Assembly: GCF_900168065.1 (NCBI RefSeq)
Contig: NZ_FUZZ01000003.1
Span: 372,001 to 436,000 of the forward strand
Source of the DNA: Chitinophaga ginsengisegetis
Lineage (GTDB): Bacteria > Bacteroidota > Bacteroidia > Chitinophagales > Chitinophagaceae
Length of the DNA: 64,000 bases
Reading direction: 5' to 3'
The notes beneath the pieces were generated by a model that worked only from the letters and a program-made list of their open reading frames with translations, had not been told where the DNA came from and searched no databases. The translations under genes were made by a program, and so were the position numbers. Of this stretch, positions 1-7,396 are shown piece by piece (position 1 is the first letter of the stretch; each line of letters starts with the position of its first letter).

Positions 1-125
1 ATTCCTTCTTCCCGCAGCGAACGTGCTGCCTGGGAACCGGAATAATCAAATTCGCAAGCCTGACCAATAATAATGGGTCCAGAACCGATAATGAGTACAG
101 ATTTGATAGATGAGTCTTTTGGCAT
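1..125 (-). CDS. carB: Carbamoyl-phosphate synthase large subunit, N-terminal fragment
   Basis: The minus strand from the ATG at 125-123 to the window edge encodes about 41 residues beginning MPKDSSIKSVLIIGSGPIII and continuing through GQACEFDYSGSQAARSLREE. This is the conserved start of the first ATP-grasp half of CarB, which makes carbamoyl phosphate from bicarbonate, ATP and glutamine-derived ammonia for pyrimidine and arginine synthesis. Only the N-terminus lies in the window; the rest would continue to the left. The match is to a very conserved stretch, so the identification is firm although the fragment is short. Confidence 0.9.
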   Translation of the reverse strand, partial: MPKDSSIKSVLIIGSGPIIIGQACEFDYSGSQAARSLREEG

Positions 126-275
126 TTGTGTAATCTATTGAAAATGAAAAACCAAATTGATCTTTCTGCCGTGTGAGGGAACAAAAAAATCGTGCAAAGT
201 TACGGGATTTGAAGTTTATAAACGGAAATAAATTTTGTTTTGGGAGAAGATTTTTTGAAAACGGATTGAATATAG

Positions 276-941
276 ATGGATTTATATAGAAGAAATACGT
301 TATTTGGGAGAAATATCATTCCAGGTATGCAAGAAATTCCTGAAGCGTGGAAAACTGTTTTAAATAAATATGGAGGCCAGGCAACATTTATTGAGGGTGA
401 TTATATTCAGCCGAATTACTGCTTTAATTTTGCTTTTAATTATCATCTTACAGAAGGGCATTTATCCTTTTCCTGGAGACACACCAAAAACACCTATGAA
501 CAACAGCAAAAATTCAAATGGCACGCAGCCGATGATCCGAGGCGGGAAATTGGAAACATTTATGATACACAAACAGTACTATTGATGGAGCTACCGGCGC
601 AAAAAAACAAGCTGAAAATTTATAATGCCGGTCCGGTCACTACTCTGTTAAGCCGGCTATACTCAGGCAAAATCAGCACAGGCCATGCAGACTTTGACAA
701 AACCTTCATTACCATTGCTAAACCAGCCCTCATAGTGCCCAATCTGATGTCTTATCTGCACTTTTTATTACACCCCTCACTAGCTCCCTCGCTGACGCTT
801 AATACCAGCTGGCAGGATGCACAAACTTCGCTGTTCTACCTGAAACTACAGATCAATCAATTGATAACAGACGAGCAGGACCTCGGATTCATACTGGCCA
901 ATACCCATAAACTAACCGACCAATTAAACCAATATAACTAA
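276..941 (+). CDS. Hypothetical protein (221 aa)
   Basis: An open frame of 221 codons starting at an ATG, following an AT-rich leader. I do not recognise the family. The protein is soluble in appearance: no signal peptide and no membrane segment, a mixed aromatic-rich N-terminal half (FNFAFNYHLTEG, LSFSWRH) and a more helical, leucine-rich C-terminal third. It stands alone, divergent from carB with about 150 bp between them and 209 bp before the next gene. Codon usage resembles its neighbours except that the first 300 bases are more AT-rich. Real coding is likely from its length and lack of a competing frame; no function can be assigned. Confidence 0.6.
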   Translation: MDLYRRNTLFGRNIIPGMQEIPEAWKTVLNKYGGQATFIEGDYIQPNYCFNFAFNYHLTEGHLSFSWRHTKNTYEQQQKFKWHAADDPRREIGNIYDTQTVLLMELPAQKNKLKIYNAGPVTTLLSRLYSGKISTGHADFDKTFITIAKPALIVPNLMSYLHFLLHPSLAPSLTLNTSWQDAQTSLFYLKLQINQLITDEQDLGFILANTHKLTDQLNQYN

Positions 942-1033
942 TATAACTAGATATCACCCGGGTATTCCCCGCTCTCCATTTTCCCGTATAAATACTTATC
1001 ATGATCTCATCTTATTCTCCTAACTTTATCATC

Positions 1034-1051
1034 CGCAGTTAAAATACTGCG
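1034..1051. promoter_or_regulatory. Inverted repeat upstream of the CxxC small protein
   Basis: CGCAGT (1034-1039) and ACTGCG (1046-1051) form a perfect 6-bp dyad with a 6-bp spacer, 100 bp ahead of the gene at 1151. A TAACTTTA stretch at 1021-1028 resembles the Bacteroidota -7 box apart from its last base. It could be an operator for the downstream three-gene locus. This is inference from position and symmetry only. Confidence 0.3.
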
Positions 1052-1150
1052 CTGCAACCCCAAAAAGACTGGCACTAAATTCTACAACAGCCCTGCCCCG
1101 CAGGGAATTCTTCTTTATTTTATATTTAAACACCCCAAAATTCAAACGTC

Positions 1151-1393
1151 ATGCGTACAGCTGAAATTCATTACGGCGACAATGGTCACGTAGATGTTGC
1201 CGTTCCCAAAGGCACCAAAATGGAAGACATCACCAAACTGCAATCTATGGTGATCAAACAAATCAATCCCCGTGGATGCCAGGCATGCTTATCCGGCGTT
1301 CATTTTAACATCCGGGAAAAACTGGAACAGGTGATCAAAGTGGATCTGGATAAAATGGCTGTCATCAAAGACATTGCTATCAAACAACATTAA
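1151..1393 (+). CDS. Small CxxC protein, candidate RiPP precursor or substrate of the MNIO enzyme
   Basis: This 80-residue protein contains exactly two cysteines, in one CxxC motif at residues 43-46 (RGCQACLSG), with charged flanks and no signal peptide. It is directly followed by a DUF692/MNIO oxidase gene and its partner gene. MNIO enzymes characterised so far (MbnB, TglH, ChrH) modify cysteines in small ribosomal peptides, often with a partner subunit, so the position and the lone CxxC make this the natural substrate candidate. The segment after residue 46 is long (34 aa) for a core peptide, and no protease or exporter is adjacent. It could instead be an accessory subunit. The stop codon (TAA at 1391-1393) overlaps an ATG. 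Confidence 0.65.
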   Translation: MRTAEIHYGDNGHVDVAVPKGTKMEDITKLQSMVIKQINPRGCQACLSGVHFNIREKLEQVIKVDLDKMAVIKDIAIKQH

Positions 1394-1400
1394 TGCGGAT

Positions 1401-1425
1401 GCCGTCCCGGCGCCACCGGGACGGC
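1401..1425 (+). terminator. GC-rich hairpin between substrate and MNIO genes (possible attenuator)
   Basis: GCCGTCCCGG (1401-1410) pairs perfectly with CCGGGACGGC (1416-1425) around the 5-nt loop CGCCA. The hairpin is followed by CTCTTTAAAT rather than a clean T run, so it may be a partial terminator or an mRNA-stabilising 3' end for the upstream small gene. It lies 8 bp after that gene's stop and 18 bp before the chosen start of the oxidase, a position that would give more small protein than enzyme. Confidence 0.6.
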
Positions 1426-1443
1426 TCTTTAAATCTCCTCACC

Positions 1444-2370
1444 ATGTCACAAGTATTATCAACAGCCAGGGTGGGCCATCTTTATCAGCAAACTATTCCG
1501 CAGCTGGGCGTAGGGCTTCTCTACAACCCTTCGCTGGAACTATACCTGGACGCATGCCCCGGTATCTGCGATTACGTGGAAATCATCCCGGATATGTTCT
1601 GGACAGATCGCGGGAACAATACGCCGCAACGGTTTGAAGAAATTGAATCGTGGATGAAAGTGCTGGATAAAATAGCCGCCACATATCCTTTAACTTCTCA
1701 CAATATCTCCTACTCTCTCGGCAGTGCAGGCATCTTCGATAAAAACTATCTCTATAAAATGAAAGAATGGCACGAACGCTATCGCTTCAAATGGCATAGT
1801 GATCACCTCTCTTTCGTAAAAGTGCATAACGAACAACAGGAAGAACACAATGCCGGGCTCGCCGTGCCGGTGCCCTATGATTACGAAGTGCTGGATATGA
1901 TCGGCGGTCGCATCAATGCTATCAAACGTTCCATCAGCACACCTTTCCTGGTAGAAAACAATGTGTACTTCATCGACCTGCCCGAACAGGAACTCAGCGA
2001 AACAGCCTTTCTCAATGAGCTGTCGCGCGATACCTCCTGCGGCTTGCTGCTGGATATCCATAACGTATATACGAATGCGGTGAATCACCACTTCGATGCA
2101 AAGGCATTTATTGCACAGCTGGAATTGGATAAGGTCATCGAAATCCACATTGCCGGAGGAAACGAAATGGCCGGCATGTACACCGATTCCCACGCAGGGC
2201 CCTGCCCGCCGGAAGTATGGGAGTTACTCGGGTATACGTTACCGTTAGTGCCCAACTTATGCGGCATCACTTTCGAGTTTCATGAATCCTATTTTCACCT
2301 GCTGCAATTTGAAGGCGTTACCCGTGAGCTGAACAGGGCAAAAGCAGCCTGGAACCTTTATCATACCTGA
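1444..2370 (+). CDS. DUF692 / multinuclear non-haem iron oxidase (MNIO) family enzyme
   Basis: A 308-residue TIM-barrel-type protein of the DUF692 family, which contains MbnB and TglH; these use two or three iron ions and oxygen to rearrange peptide cysteines. Likely metal ligands are spread as in the family: His86 (SHNIS), His121 (HSDHLS), Glu171 (LVENN), Asp204/His206/Asn207 (LLLDIHNVYTNAVNH), His235 (EIHIAGG), His250 (DSHAGP) and Glu278 (FEFHES). I chose the ATG at 1444 because it leaves a normal 20-residue lead into the first strand (LGVGLLYN); an in-frame ATG at 1393 overlaps the previous stop but would translate through the hairpin. The gene sits between the CxxC small protein and a partner gene 4 bp downstream, as in RiPP operons. 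The actual modification is unknown. Confidence 0.88.
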   Translation: MSQVLSTARVGHLYQQTIPQLGVGLLYNPSLELYLDACPGICDYVEIIPDMFWTDRGNNTPQRFEEIESWMKVLDKIAATYPLTSHNISYSLGSAGIFDKNYLYKMKEWHERYRFKWHSDHLSFVKVHNEQQEEHNAGLAVPVPYDYEVLDMIGGRINAIKRSISTPFLVENNVYFIDLPEQELSETAFLNELSRDTSCGLLLDIHNVYTNAVNHHFDAKAFIAQLELDKVIEIHIAGGNEMAGMYTDSHAGPCPPEVWELLGYTLPLVPNLCGITFEFHESYFHLLQFEGVTRELNRAKAAWNLYHT

Positions 2371-2374
2371 AACT

Positions 2375-3037
2375 ATGTCACTCCTATCTTTTCAGAAAGC
2401 GCTCACAGATCTGATTGCCTCCCCGCAATTATGCCTGCAGCTGCGGAATAATCCGGCAGCGGTATTATCACGGTACGATCTTACCAGTCGCGAACAACGG
2501 CGGTTGCAAACGGTGGTATACCAACAGGGCATGTCGGTAAGCTGTACCCTGTACCGGGTAAACAGGATCACACCCATTTACACGATGCTTCCGTATACCT
2601 GTTTTTTATTGGGAGAACAACTGATGCCGGTAATAGAAGAATTTTGGGCCATCGACAACCGTTCAGATCTGCAATTCAAAAGGGAGATCAACATCTTTGG
2701 TGAATTCCTGTTACAGAAATTACTGAGTGGGGAAATTGTAAATCCTTACCTGCGGGAAATTGTAGTGATGGAACTGGCCATGAATGAATTGAAGTTTTTA
2801 CCGCGGGAGTTATTAATGGAAACAGGCGATGATGAAACAAGCATACATCCGCTGGTAAGGCTGGTGCCATTTGATCATCCGCCGGAACCCTTGCTCACCG
2901 CGCTTGCCGGCATGAAGTTACCCGAGCGGGAAAAAGATACCGGCGAATACTGGCTGATGCTCGATCACCGGGAAGAAGAACTTTCTTTCCGCGCGCTGCC
3001 CCATAAAAATGGAGCAGCGGCGGTAGCAGGATTATAA
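2375..3037 (+). CDS. Putative MNIO partner protein (220 aa)
   Basis: The start lies 4 bp after the MNIO stop, so the two are almost certainly co-transcribed and coupled. The N-terminal 70 residues are helical and contain LRNNPAAVLSRYDLTSREQR, a pattern reminiscent of Nif11/LigA-type helical peptide-binding domains. The middle and C-terminal parts (SDLQFKREINIFGEFLLQKL, PYLREIVVMELAMNEL) are helical too, with a beta-rich tail. MNIO enzymes usually need a second protein that binds the leader region (MbnC, TglI, ChrI), and size and position fit that role. I recognise no catalytic motif. The last 6 bases overlap the convergent MFS gene. Confidence 0.65.
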   Translation: MSLLSFQKALTDLIASPQLCLQLRNNPAAVLSRYDLTSREQRRLQTVVYQQGMSVSCTLYRVNRITPIYTMLPYTCFLLGEQLMPVIEEFWAIDNRSDLQFKREINIFGEFLLQKLLSGEIVNPYLREIVVMELAMNELKFLPRELLMETGDDETSIHPLVRLVPFDHPPEPLLTALAGMKLPEREKDTGEYWLMLDHREEELSFRALPHKNGAAAVAGL

Positions 3038-4186
3038 TTTGATCCTGGACGACATGACCGCTATAGCAGCGCCCATTACGGCAATCATAGTAAAAGCCAC
3101 GCCAAGATTGGTAGCCTGCGCTACAAACCCGATCAGCGGAGGACCAAAAAGAAATCCGAAATAGCCAATAGTAGATACGGTGGCCAACGCCATTCCCGGT
3201 GGCAGTTTGGTAGATTTGCCCGCAGCACTGTATACCAGCGGTACTACTGCAGATACGCCCGCGCCCACCAGCATAAAGCCCAGCATAGCCGGAACGAAGT
3301 AAGGGAAGATAACAGCTACCAGCAAGCCGCTGGCAGTGAGGCCACCGCTTATCAGCAACATCTTTTTAACGCCAAGCCGTGTAGTCAGGTAATCGGCCAC
3401 AAAACGTCCGGATGCCATTGTACTCATGAAGGCAGCATAGCCGGCGCCGGACCATCCTTCCCTTACCTGTATCACCCTGCGGAAATATACCCCGCTCCAG
3501 TCAAACATAGTACCCTCGCAAATCATAGAGCACATCGCAATAATTCCAAGTGTAAACAGGAAGGCATCCGGTTTGCCAAATAAAGAAGGAGCATTGTTTT
3601 CATTGGTTACGCGTACTACCAGCCGGTTCATGGTAATGACAATGAGGATCCAGGAAACTGCGGTAATAATTAAAAAGTGATACACCGGCGCCAGGTGCAA
3701 ACCTGTCATCCAGGTACCAAAAGCCGCCCCGGTAAAACCCGCTACACTCCACAATCCGTGAAATGAAGCCATAATGGAACGGCCGTACATAGCCTCCACG
3801 CCTACTGCCTGTGTGTTCACTGCAATGTTGGCGAGGTTACCAAAAAAGCCAAAGAACACCAGGAATACGCTCAACTCCCAGGAAGTATGCGCAAGACCAA
3901 GCACTGGTAACACCGCCGCATACGCTACCGCTGCAATGAGCAGTATCTGGCGGCTGCCATATTTCGATACCAGTATGCCGGCAACCGGAAGGGAAATAAT
4001 AGAGCCCACCGGAAGCGCCAGCAGCACGCTTCCCAGCCCGGCATCGTTCAGGTTTAATGCCAGCTGAATATCCGGAATGCGGGAGGCCCAACTGGAAAAA
4101 CATAGTCCGGTTAAAAAAAACAAGGCGCTCACCGCAATGCGTGTGGCTCTTTTATTAATCATTACCATCGATAGATCGTGTAACAT
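3032..4186 (-). CDS. MFS transporter (YbjJ-like)
   Basis: A 384-residue, twelve-helix major facilitator superfamily permease. The first helix (IAVSALFFLTGLCFSSWASR) is followed by the IPDIQLALNLNDAGLGSVLL loop typical of the E. coli YbjJ-like subgroup, then the loop between helices 2 and 3 with SKYGSRQ. The substrate is unknown. Several starts are possible within the first ten residues (ATG at 4186, or the later Met before INKRATR). It converges on the MNIO partner gene with a 6-bp overlap and is followed on the same strand, upstream, by the DeoR regulator with a 27-bp gap. The gene pair therefore may be an operon with the regulator first. Confidence 0.85.
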   Translation of the reverse strand: MLHDLSMVMINKRATRIAVSALFFLTGLCFSSWASRIPDIQLALNLNDAGLGSVLLALPVGSIISLPVAGILVSKYGSRQILLIAAVAYAAVLPVLGLAHTSWELSVFLVFFGFFGNLANIAVNTQAVGVEAMYGRSIMASFHGLWSVAGFTGAAFGTWMTGLHLAPVYHFLIITAVSWILIVITMNRLVVRVTNENNAPSLFGKPDAFLFTLGIIAMCSMICEGTMFDWSGVYFRRVIQVREGWSGAGYAAFMSTMASGRFVADYLTTRLGVKKMLLISGGLTASGLLVAVIFPYFVPAMLGFMLVGAGVSAVVPLVYSAAGKSTKLPPGMALATVSTIGYFGFLFGPPLIGFVAQATNLGVAFTMIAVMGAAIAVMSSRIKL

Positions 4187-4213
4187 CTTCGGTCAGATAA
4201 AAGTTAAAATTGA

Positions 4214-4966
4214 TCAGATTACCTGTATTCCCAGGTTAATATACGGTTTCAGAGATGGCAGATCCGGATTGTCTGTAATAATAGTATCCAAACCTGTGAT
4301 ATCGCATACTTTAAAAGGTTCTGCCGTACCCATTTTATCACTGGTAGCCAGTGCAATGGTTTTATTGGCAGATTCCACCATCACGCTTTTCACATCTGCT
4401 TCGCCAAGATCCAGCCCCGTTACGCCCGCATCCGGATGCAAGCTGCAGATACCCAGGAAGCAAATATCCGCCCGCATTTTTTCCAGCATACGGATGGTAT
4501 CCATTCCACCGGCTGTTTGGGAATCCTTACCAATCAGCCCGCCGGTAAAAATTACTTCGATCACAGGATGCTCTATCAGCTGTGCTACGATGGGTACGCT
4601 GTTCGTAATAACGGTAATATGAAGATTAGAAGGAAAGAGTTTGGCCAGCATTAAAGTAGAAGTACCTCCATCGAGAATAATTGTTTGCCCGTTGTGCAGG
4701 TACGCCAGGGCTTTGGTGGCAATATGCTTCTTATCATCTTCATGATATACGATACGCTCTTTAAAAGAGTAAGGATTCGGCGAATGCGGGATGGCGCCTC
4801 CCCTTACTTTAATCAGCTGCCCGTTTTGCGCCAGGGATTCGAGGTCCCTGCGCACCGTATCTTCCGATACCTGCAAATCGCTGCTAAGCTCTGTTTGCAG
4901 CACTTTATGATCTGTTTGCAGCTTTTTGAGGATATAATCCAACCTTTCCTCTCTCAACATGCTCAT
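4214..4966 (-). CDS. DeoR/GlpR family transcriptional regulator
   Basis: A 250-residue protein with the DeoR layout: N-terminal winged helix (LREERLDYILKKLQTDHKVL, then the recognition helix around SEDTVRRDLESLAQNG and the wing GQLIKVRGGAI), followed by a C-terminal sugar-phosphate-sensing domain with ILDGGTSTLMLA, VITNSVPIV, FTGG and SSD-like ATSDKMG segments. Such proteins usually repress sugar or nucleoside catabolism and are released by a phosphorylated intermediate. It diverges from the deoxyribonucleotidase gene across a repeat-rich 77-bp gap and precedes the MFS gene. The nucleotide-salvage context is inferred from the neighbours. The start ATG lies just inside the first operator half-site cluster. 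Confidence 0.9.
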   Translation of the reverse strand: MSMLREERLDYILKKLQTDHKVLQTELSSDLQVSEDTVRRDLESLAQNGQLIKVRGGAIPHSPNPYSFKERIVYHEDDKKHIATKALAYLHNGQTIILDGGTSTLMLAKLFPSNLHITVITNSVPIVAQLIEHPVIEVIFTGGLIGKDSQTAGGMDTIRMLEKMRADICFLGICSLHPDAGVTGLDLGEADVKSVMVESANKTIALATSDKMGTAEPFKVCDITGLDTIITDNPDLPSLKPYINLGIQVI

Positions 4967-4967
4967 G

Positions 4968-5037
4968 CTATTTTATGCAATATTATGAAAGATTATGCAA
5001 TAATTTGCAGAATATCGCATAACTTTGCATAAAATAG
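4968..5037. promoter_or_regulatory. Operator array between deoR-like and deoxyribonucleotidase genes, with -7 box
   Basis: A perfect 13-bp inverted repeat, CTATTTTATGCAA (4968-4980) and TTGCATAAAATAG (5025-5037), flanks further half-sites: TTATGCAA at 4993-5000 and TCGCATAA at 5015-5022. The Bacteroidota -7 box TAACTTTG (5020-5027) for the rightward gene lies inside the array, 17 bp before its ATG. The arrangement fits a DeoR-type repressor acting on both divergent genes, possibly by looping. Confidence 0.7.
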
Positions 5038-5043
5038 CAAAAT

Positions 5044-5601
5044 ATGGCAAGAATAGCAATCGACATGGACAATGTAATGGCAGACCTTACCCAACATCTG
5101 CTGGACGTATACGCAAAGGAATATGGCGAAGTAATAGATCCGGAGCGTTTGAACAACATCCCGGAAGGCAGCGCTTTCCCGGAAGGAGTAGCAATGAAAA
5201 TATTAAGTGCCCCGGGATTTTTCAGGGGGATACCGGTAATGGCCGGCAGCCAGGAAGTAGTAAAGGCGCTGGCAGAACAACACGAGGTTTTCGTGGTATC
5301 TGCAGCTATGGAATTCCCCCTGTCGCTGGCGGAGAAACATGCGTGGCTGAATGAACACTTCCCTTTTATCAGTTGGAAAAACATCGTATTCTGCGGCTCC
5401 AAAACCATTGTGGAAGCGGACTACATGATTGACGATCACGATAAAAACCTGAGTACCTTTAAAGGAACGCCACTGCTGTTTACAGCACCGCACAACTTAC
5501 CCCTTACAGATTACAAACGGGTAAATAACTGGGAAGAGGTAGCTGAATATTTTGCGCTCAGTCCTGTACAAAACGAAAAACAATTGCTGGCTGTCAACTA
5601 A
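5044..5601 (+). CDS. 5'(3')-deoxyribonucleotidase (HAD superfamily, NT5C type)
   Basis: A 185-residue HAD hydrolase. Motif I is DMDNVMAD at residues 7-14 (nucleophile and acid/base Asp), motif II is VVSAA near residue 86, and the late acidic motif is MIDDHDKNL near residue 129. These are the hallmarks of the NT5C group, which dephosphorylates deoxyribonucleoside 5'-monophosphates and so trims dNTP pools. Length matches the bacterial members. It diverges from a DeoR regulator, and the shared operator array suggests control by nucleotide or sugar-phosphate signals. The stop is 20 bp from the convergent gene at 5621. Confidence 0.85.
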   Translation: MARIAIDMDNVMADLTQHLLDVYAKEYGEVIDPERLNNIPEGSAFPEGVAMKILSAPGFFRGIPVMAGSQEVVKALAEQHEVFVVSAAMEFPLSLAEKHAWLNEHFPFISWKNIVFCGSKTIVEADYMIDDHDKNLSTFKGTPLLFTAPHNLPLTDYKRVNNWEEVAEYFALSPVQNEKQLLAVN

Positions 5602-5620
5602 AAGCCGGCAATTACCCGCC

Positions 5621-6160
5621 TTACCTGGCTTCCAGGGTATTGATCCTTTTTTCAAGGGTATTTACTTTACGGGCGTATTGTTGTACCTCCATACACTTGT
5701 CCAGGTAGGCCTCCACCCAGTTAACGCCCTGCTTCAGGGCTTGTGGGTCTGTAAAGTAGCCGGGAGATAATTGCAGGTGCTCCTGCAGCAGTTCCAGCTG
5801 CACGCGGCTGAATTGTGCGGAGTCCAGCCATTCATGTATTTCATCCAACGATAAATGCAGCAGCGCTGCCAGTTGCTTATCTTTTATTTTCTGCTTCGCA
5901 AGATATAACTGCAGCAGCTCACCCTGATGCCAGGTATTTCCTTCCAGTGAATTCCAGTGGTAAAAATCTTCCAGTGTAACAGGAACGGCAGCCAGCAACA
6001 AATCCAGCTTTTCTCTTTTGATAGACGCCTGTGAAAAATAACGATACAGACCCTGCGGGGTTAGTTTAACTTTCCTGGCATAATGCAGGATCACAATTTC
6101 CTTATGCCTTAATATACGCCGCAACCTGGCGCCTGCATGAACATAATATGGAACTGACAT
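5621..6160 (-). CDS. Tandem helix-turn-helix-like protein with C-terminal coiled coil
   Basis: A 179-residue protein with two related helical units: residues about 8-70 (GARLRRILRHKEIVILHYAR, then LTPQGLYRYF) and 76-135 (WHQGELLQLYLAKQKIKDKQ, then LSLDEIHEWLD), each resembling an XRE-type HTH. The C-terminus (YARKVNTLEKRINTLEAR) is a short heptad coiled coil. The same layout is seen in the neighbour at 6307-6906, so the two are paralogs. The helix-turn-helix cores are degenerate, so DNA binding is likely but not assured. An inverted repeat covers its promoter, which suggests autoregulation. I know no named family for it. Confidence 0.7.
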   Translation of the reverse strand: MSVPYYVHAGARLRRILRHKEIVILHYARKVKLTPQGLYRYFSQASIKREKLDLLLAAVPVTLEDFYHWNSLEGNTWHQGELLQLYLAKQKIKDKQLAALLHLSLDEIHEWLDSAQFSRVQLELLQEHLQLSPGYFTDPQALKQGVNWVEAYLDKCMEVQQYARKVNTLEKRINTLEAR

Positions 6161-6165
6161 TTATA

Positions 6166-6235
6166 CAACTCCTGTTTTGGTGAAGAATGGGGTGTATACA
6201 AATATAATACTTTTATATTCTCAAAACAGTGGTTG
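6166..6235 (-). promoter_or_regulatory. Inverted-repeat operator around a TATATTTG -7 box
   Basis: Arms CAACTCCTGTTTTG (6166-6179) and CAAAACAGTGGTTG (6222-6235) match at 12 of 14 positions as an inverted repeat. Between them, on the minus strand, lies TATATTTG (6199-6206), a perfect Bacteroidota -7 box for the gene starting at 6160. A regulator bound to both arms would bracket the promoter. Confidence 0.55.
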
Positions 6236-6306
6236 TCCTCTTGATTTTTAAAGCGCACCGGTTAAAAACTATCAACAAATATCATTATAACAAACAAGTG
6301 GCAGTT

Positions 6307-6906
6307 TTAATTGTTTTGTTTGCGGAAAGCCGCCAGTTCTTTCTTTATCTGCAACAACTCGTCTTTCAGTGCAGCATGACTTTTCAATAACTGTGTATAT
6401 TCTTCCAGCTGCTTATAATATTTTTCTCTCAACAGCATCATTTCTTCGCTATCTGTGTTGCGGGCTTCCTGTACAACACCTGGATTAAGAAAGCTATCCA
6501 CAGTCATATCCAGTCCTTTCGCTACCCTGTCCAGCTCATCAGGTGAAAAGTTTTCTTTCTCAAATAAATTATACATCGTGCGGCGGCTCATGTCCAAACG
6601 GCCTGCCAGCTTACTTTTATTCAATCCTTTCTCCGCAATGATATGCTGCAAACGTTCCCCGTGATGTATACTTTTACCATTCGTTAATTGCATGGCGCCG
6701 TTCCATCTCATAAACTCCTCGGGGGTTATACCAATAAGGGCACAAAAACGCTCCATAGTGGCGCGTTTCATGTCACTCTTCCGCAAGTGATAATGAGCGA
6801 TTTGATTTGTAAAACCGGCCATAGTGGCGAAATCAACAATCTTTATTTTCTTCTGCTTCAAGATCTGTTTCAACCGGTGTCCCATGTGTATCAGGCTCGA
6901 CTGCAT
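6307..6906 (-). CDS. Tandem XRE-type HTH protein with C-terminal coiled coil
   Basis: A 199-residue protein with two XRE-like domains: residues about 8-65 (HRLKQILKQKKIKIVDFATM, with recognition-helix region FTNQIAHYHLRKS) and 81-140 (ERLQHIIAEKGLNKSKLAGR, with LDMSRRTMYNLFEKE). Each domain is followed by the typical LxITPEEFMRW or LDMTVDSFLNP closing helix. Residues 150-199 form a long charged coiled coil (LLREKYYKQLEEYTQLLKSH), which should mediate dimerisation. The second domain is the better HTH match. It is a paralog of the gene at 5621-6160 and lies 146 bp upstream of it on the same strand. The targets are unknown. Confidence 0.8.
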   Translation of the reverse strand: MQSSLIHMGHRLKQILKQKKIKIVDFATMAGFTNQIAHYHLRKSDMKRATMERFCALIGITPEEFMRWNGAMQLTNGKSIHHGERLQHIIAEKGLNKSKLAGRLDMSRRTMYNLFEKENFSPDELDRVAKGLDMTVDSFLNPGVVQEARNTDSEEMMLLREKYYKQLEEYTQLLKSHAALKDELLQIKKELAAFRKQNN

Positions 6907-7396
6907 CCCTTTTCATTTTAAATTATGATGCTACATACAGGATGACCTGTCGTATTATCGTATAATTTAACAATTAATATTTCATTCTGTAAATAAAAAT
7001 ATCAATTTAACGAAAAAAATATAAGTCCGTAAGTAGCCCTGGCCAACAAATACCTGTACTAACTATAAAGGGTATACGCAAAAAGATAACAAGAAATATT
7101 TATCGATTTAATAGCGCTGAAATCAGAATGATAATAAGCAGGATTATTGTGTAAGCAATACACATCATTTACAGAATAACGAATCATAAACAAAAGGGTA
7201 ATAATTCTCTCAAACCCGCTACTGCAAACAGTTACATCATTCCATATTTTTTTTGAAGAAAGTAATATTTTATAATTATAAATTGCATGATTATAAATAC
7301 ATTTGCTTACACCTTAAAGTAACTTTAAAACATGTTCTACTATTCCGACAATTCATTTGTTAACCATATCCAATCATTCTGAAAACAATACCCATT
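6907..7396. other. AT-rich intergenic region between divergent regulator genes
   Basis: 490 bp without a gene, notably AT-rich. It holds a small dyad, ACAGG-ATGA-CCTGT (6937-6950), 31 bp upstream of the leftward HTH gene. It also holds the -7 box and palindrome of the rightward gene, listed separately. I see no RNA gene or transposon end here. Confidence 0.6.
7298..7328 (+). promoter_or_regulatory. -7 box and 15-bp palindrome upstream of small HTH-like gene
   Basis: TACATTTG (7298-7305) matches the Bacteroidota -7 consensus TAnnTTTG. It is followed at 7314-7328 by the perfect palindrome TTAAAGT-A-ACTTTAA, which would sit over the early transcribed region, a usual place for a repressor site. 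No TTG is found at the ideal -33 spacing. Confidence 0.45.
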
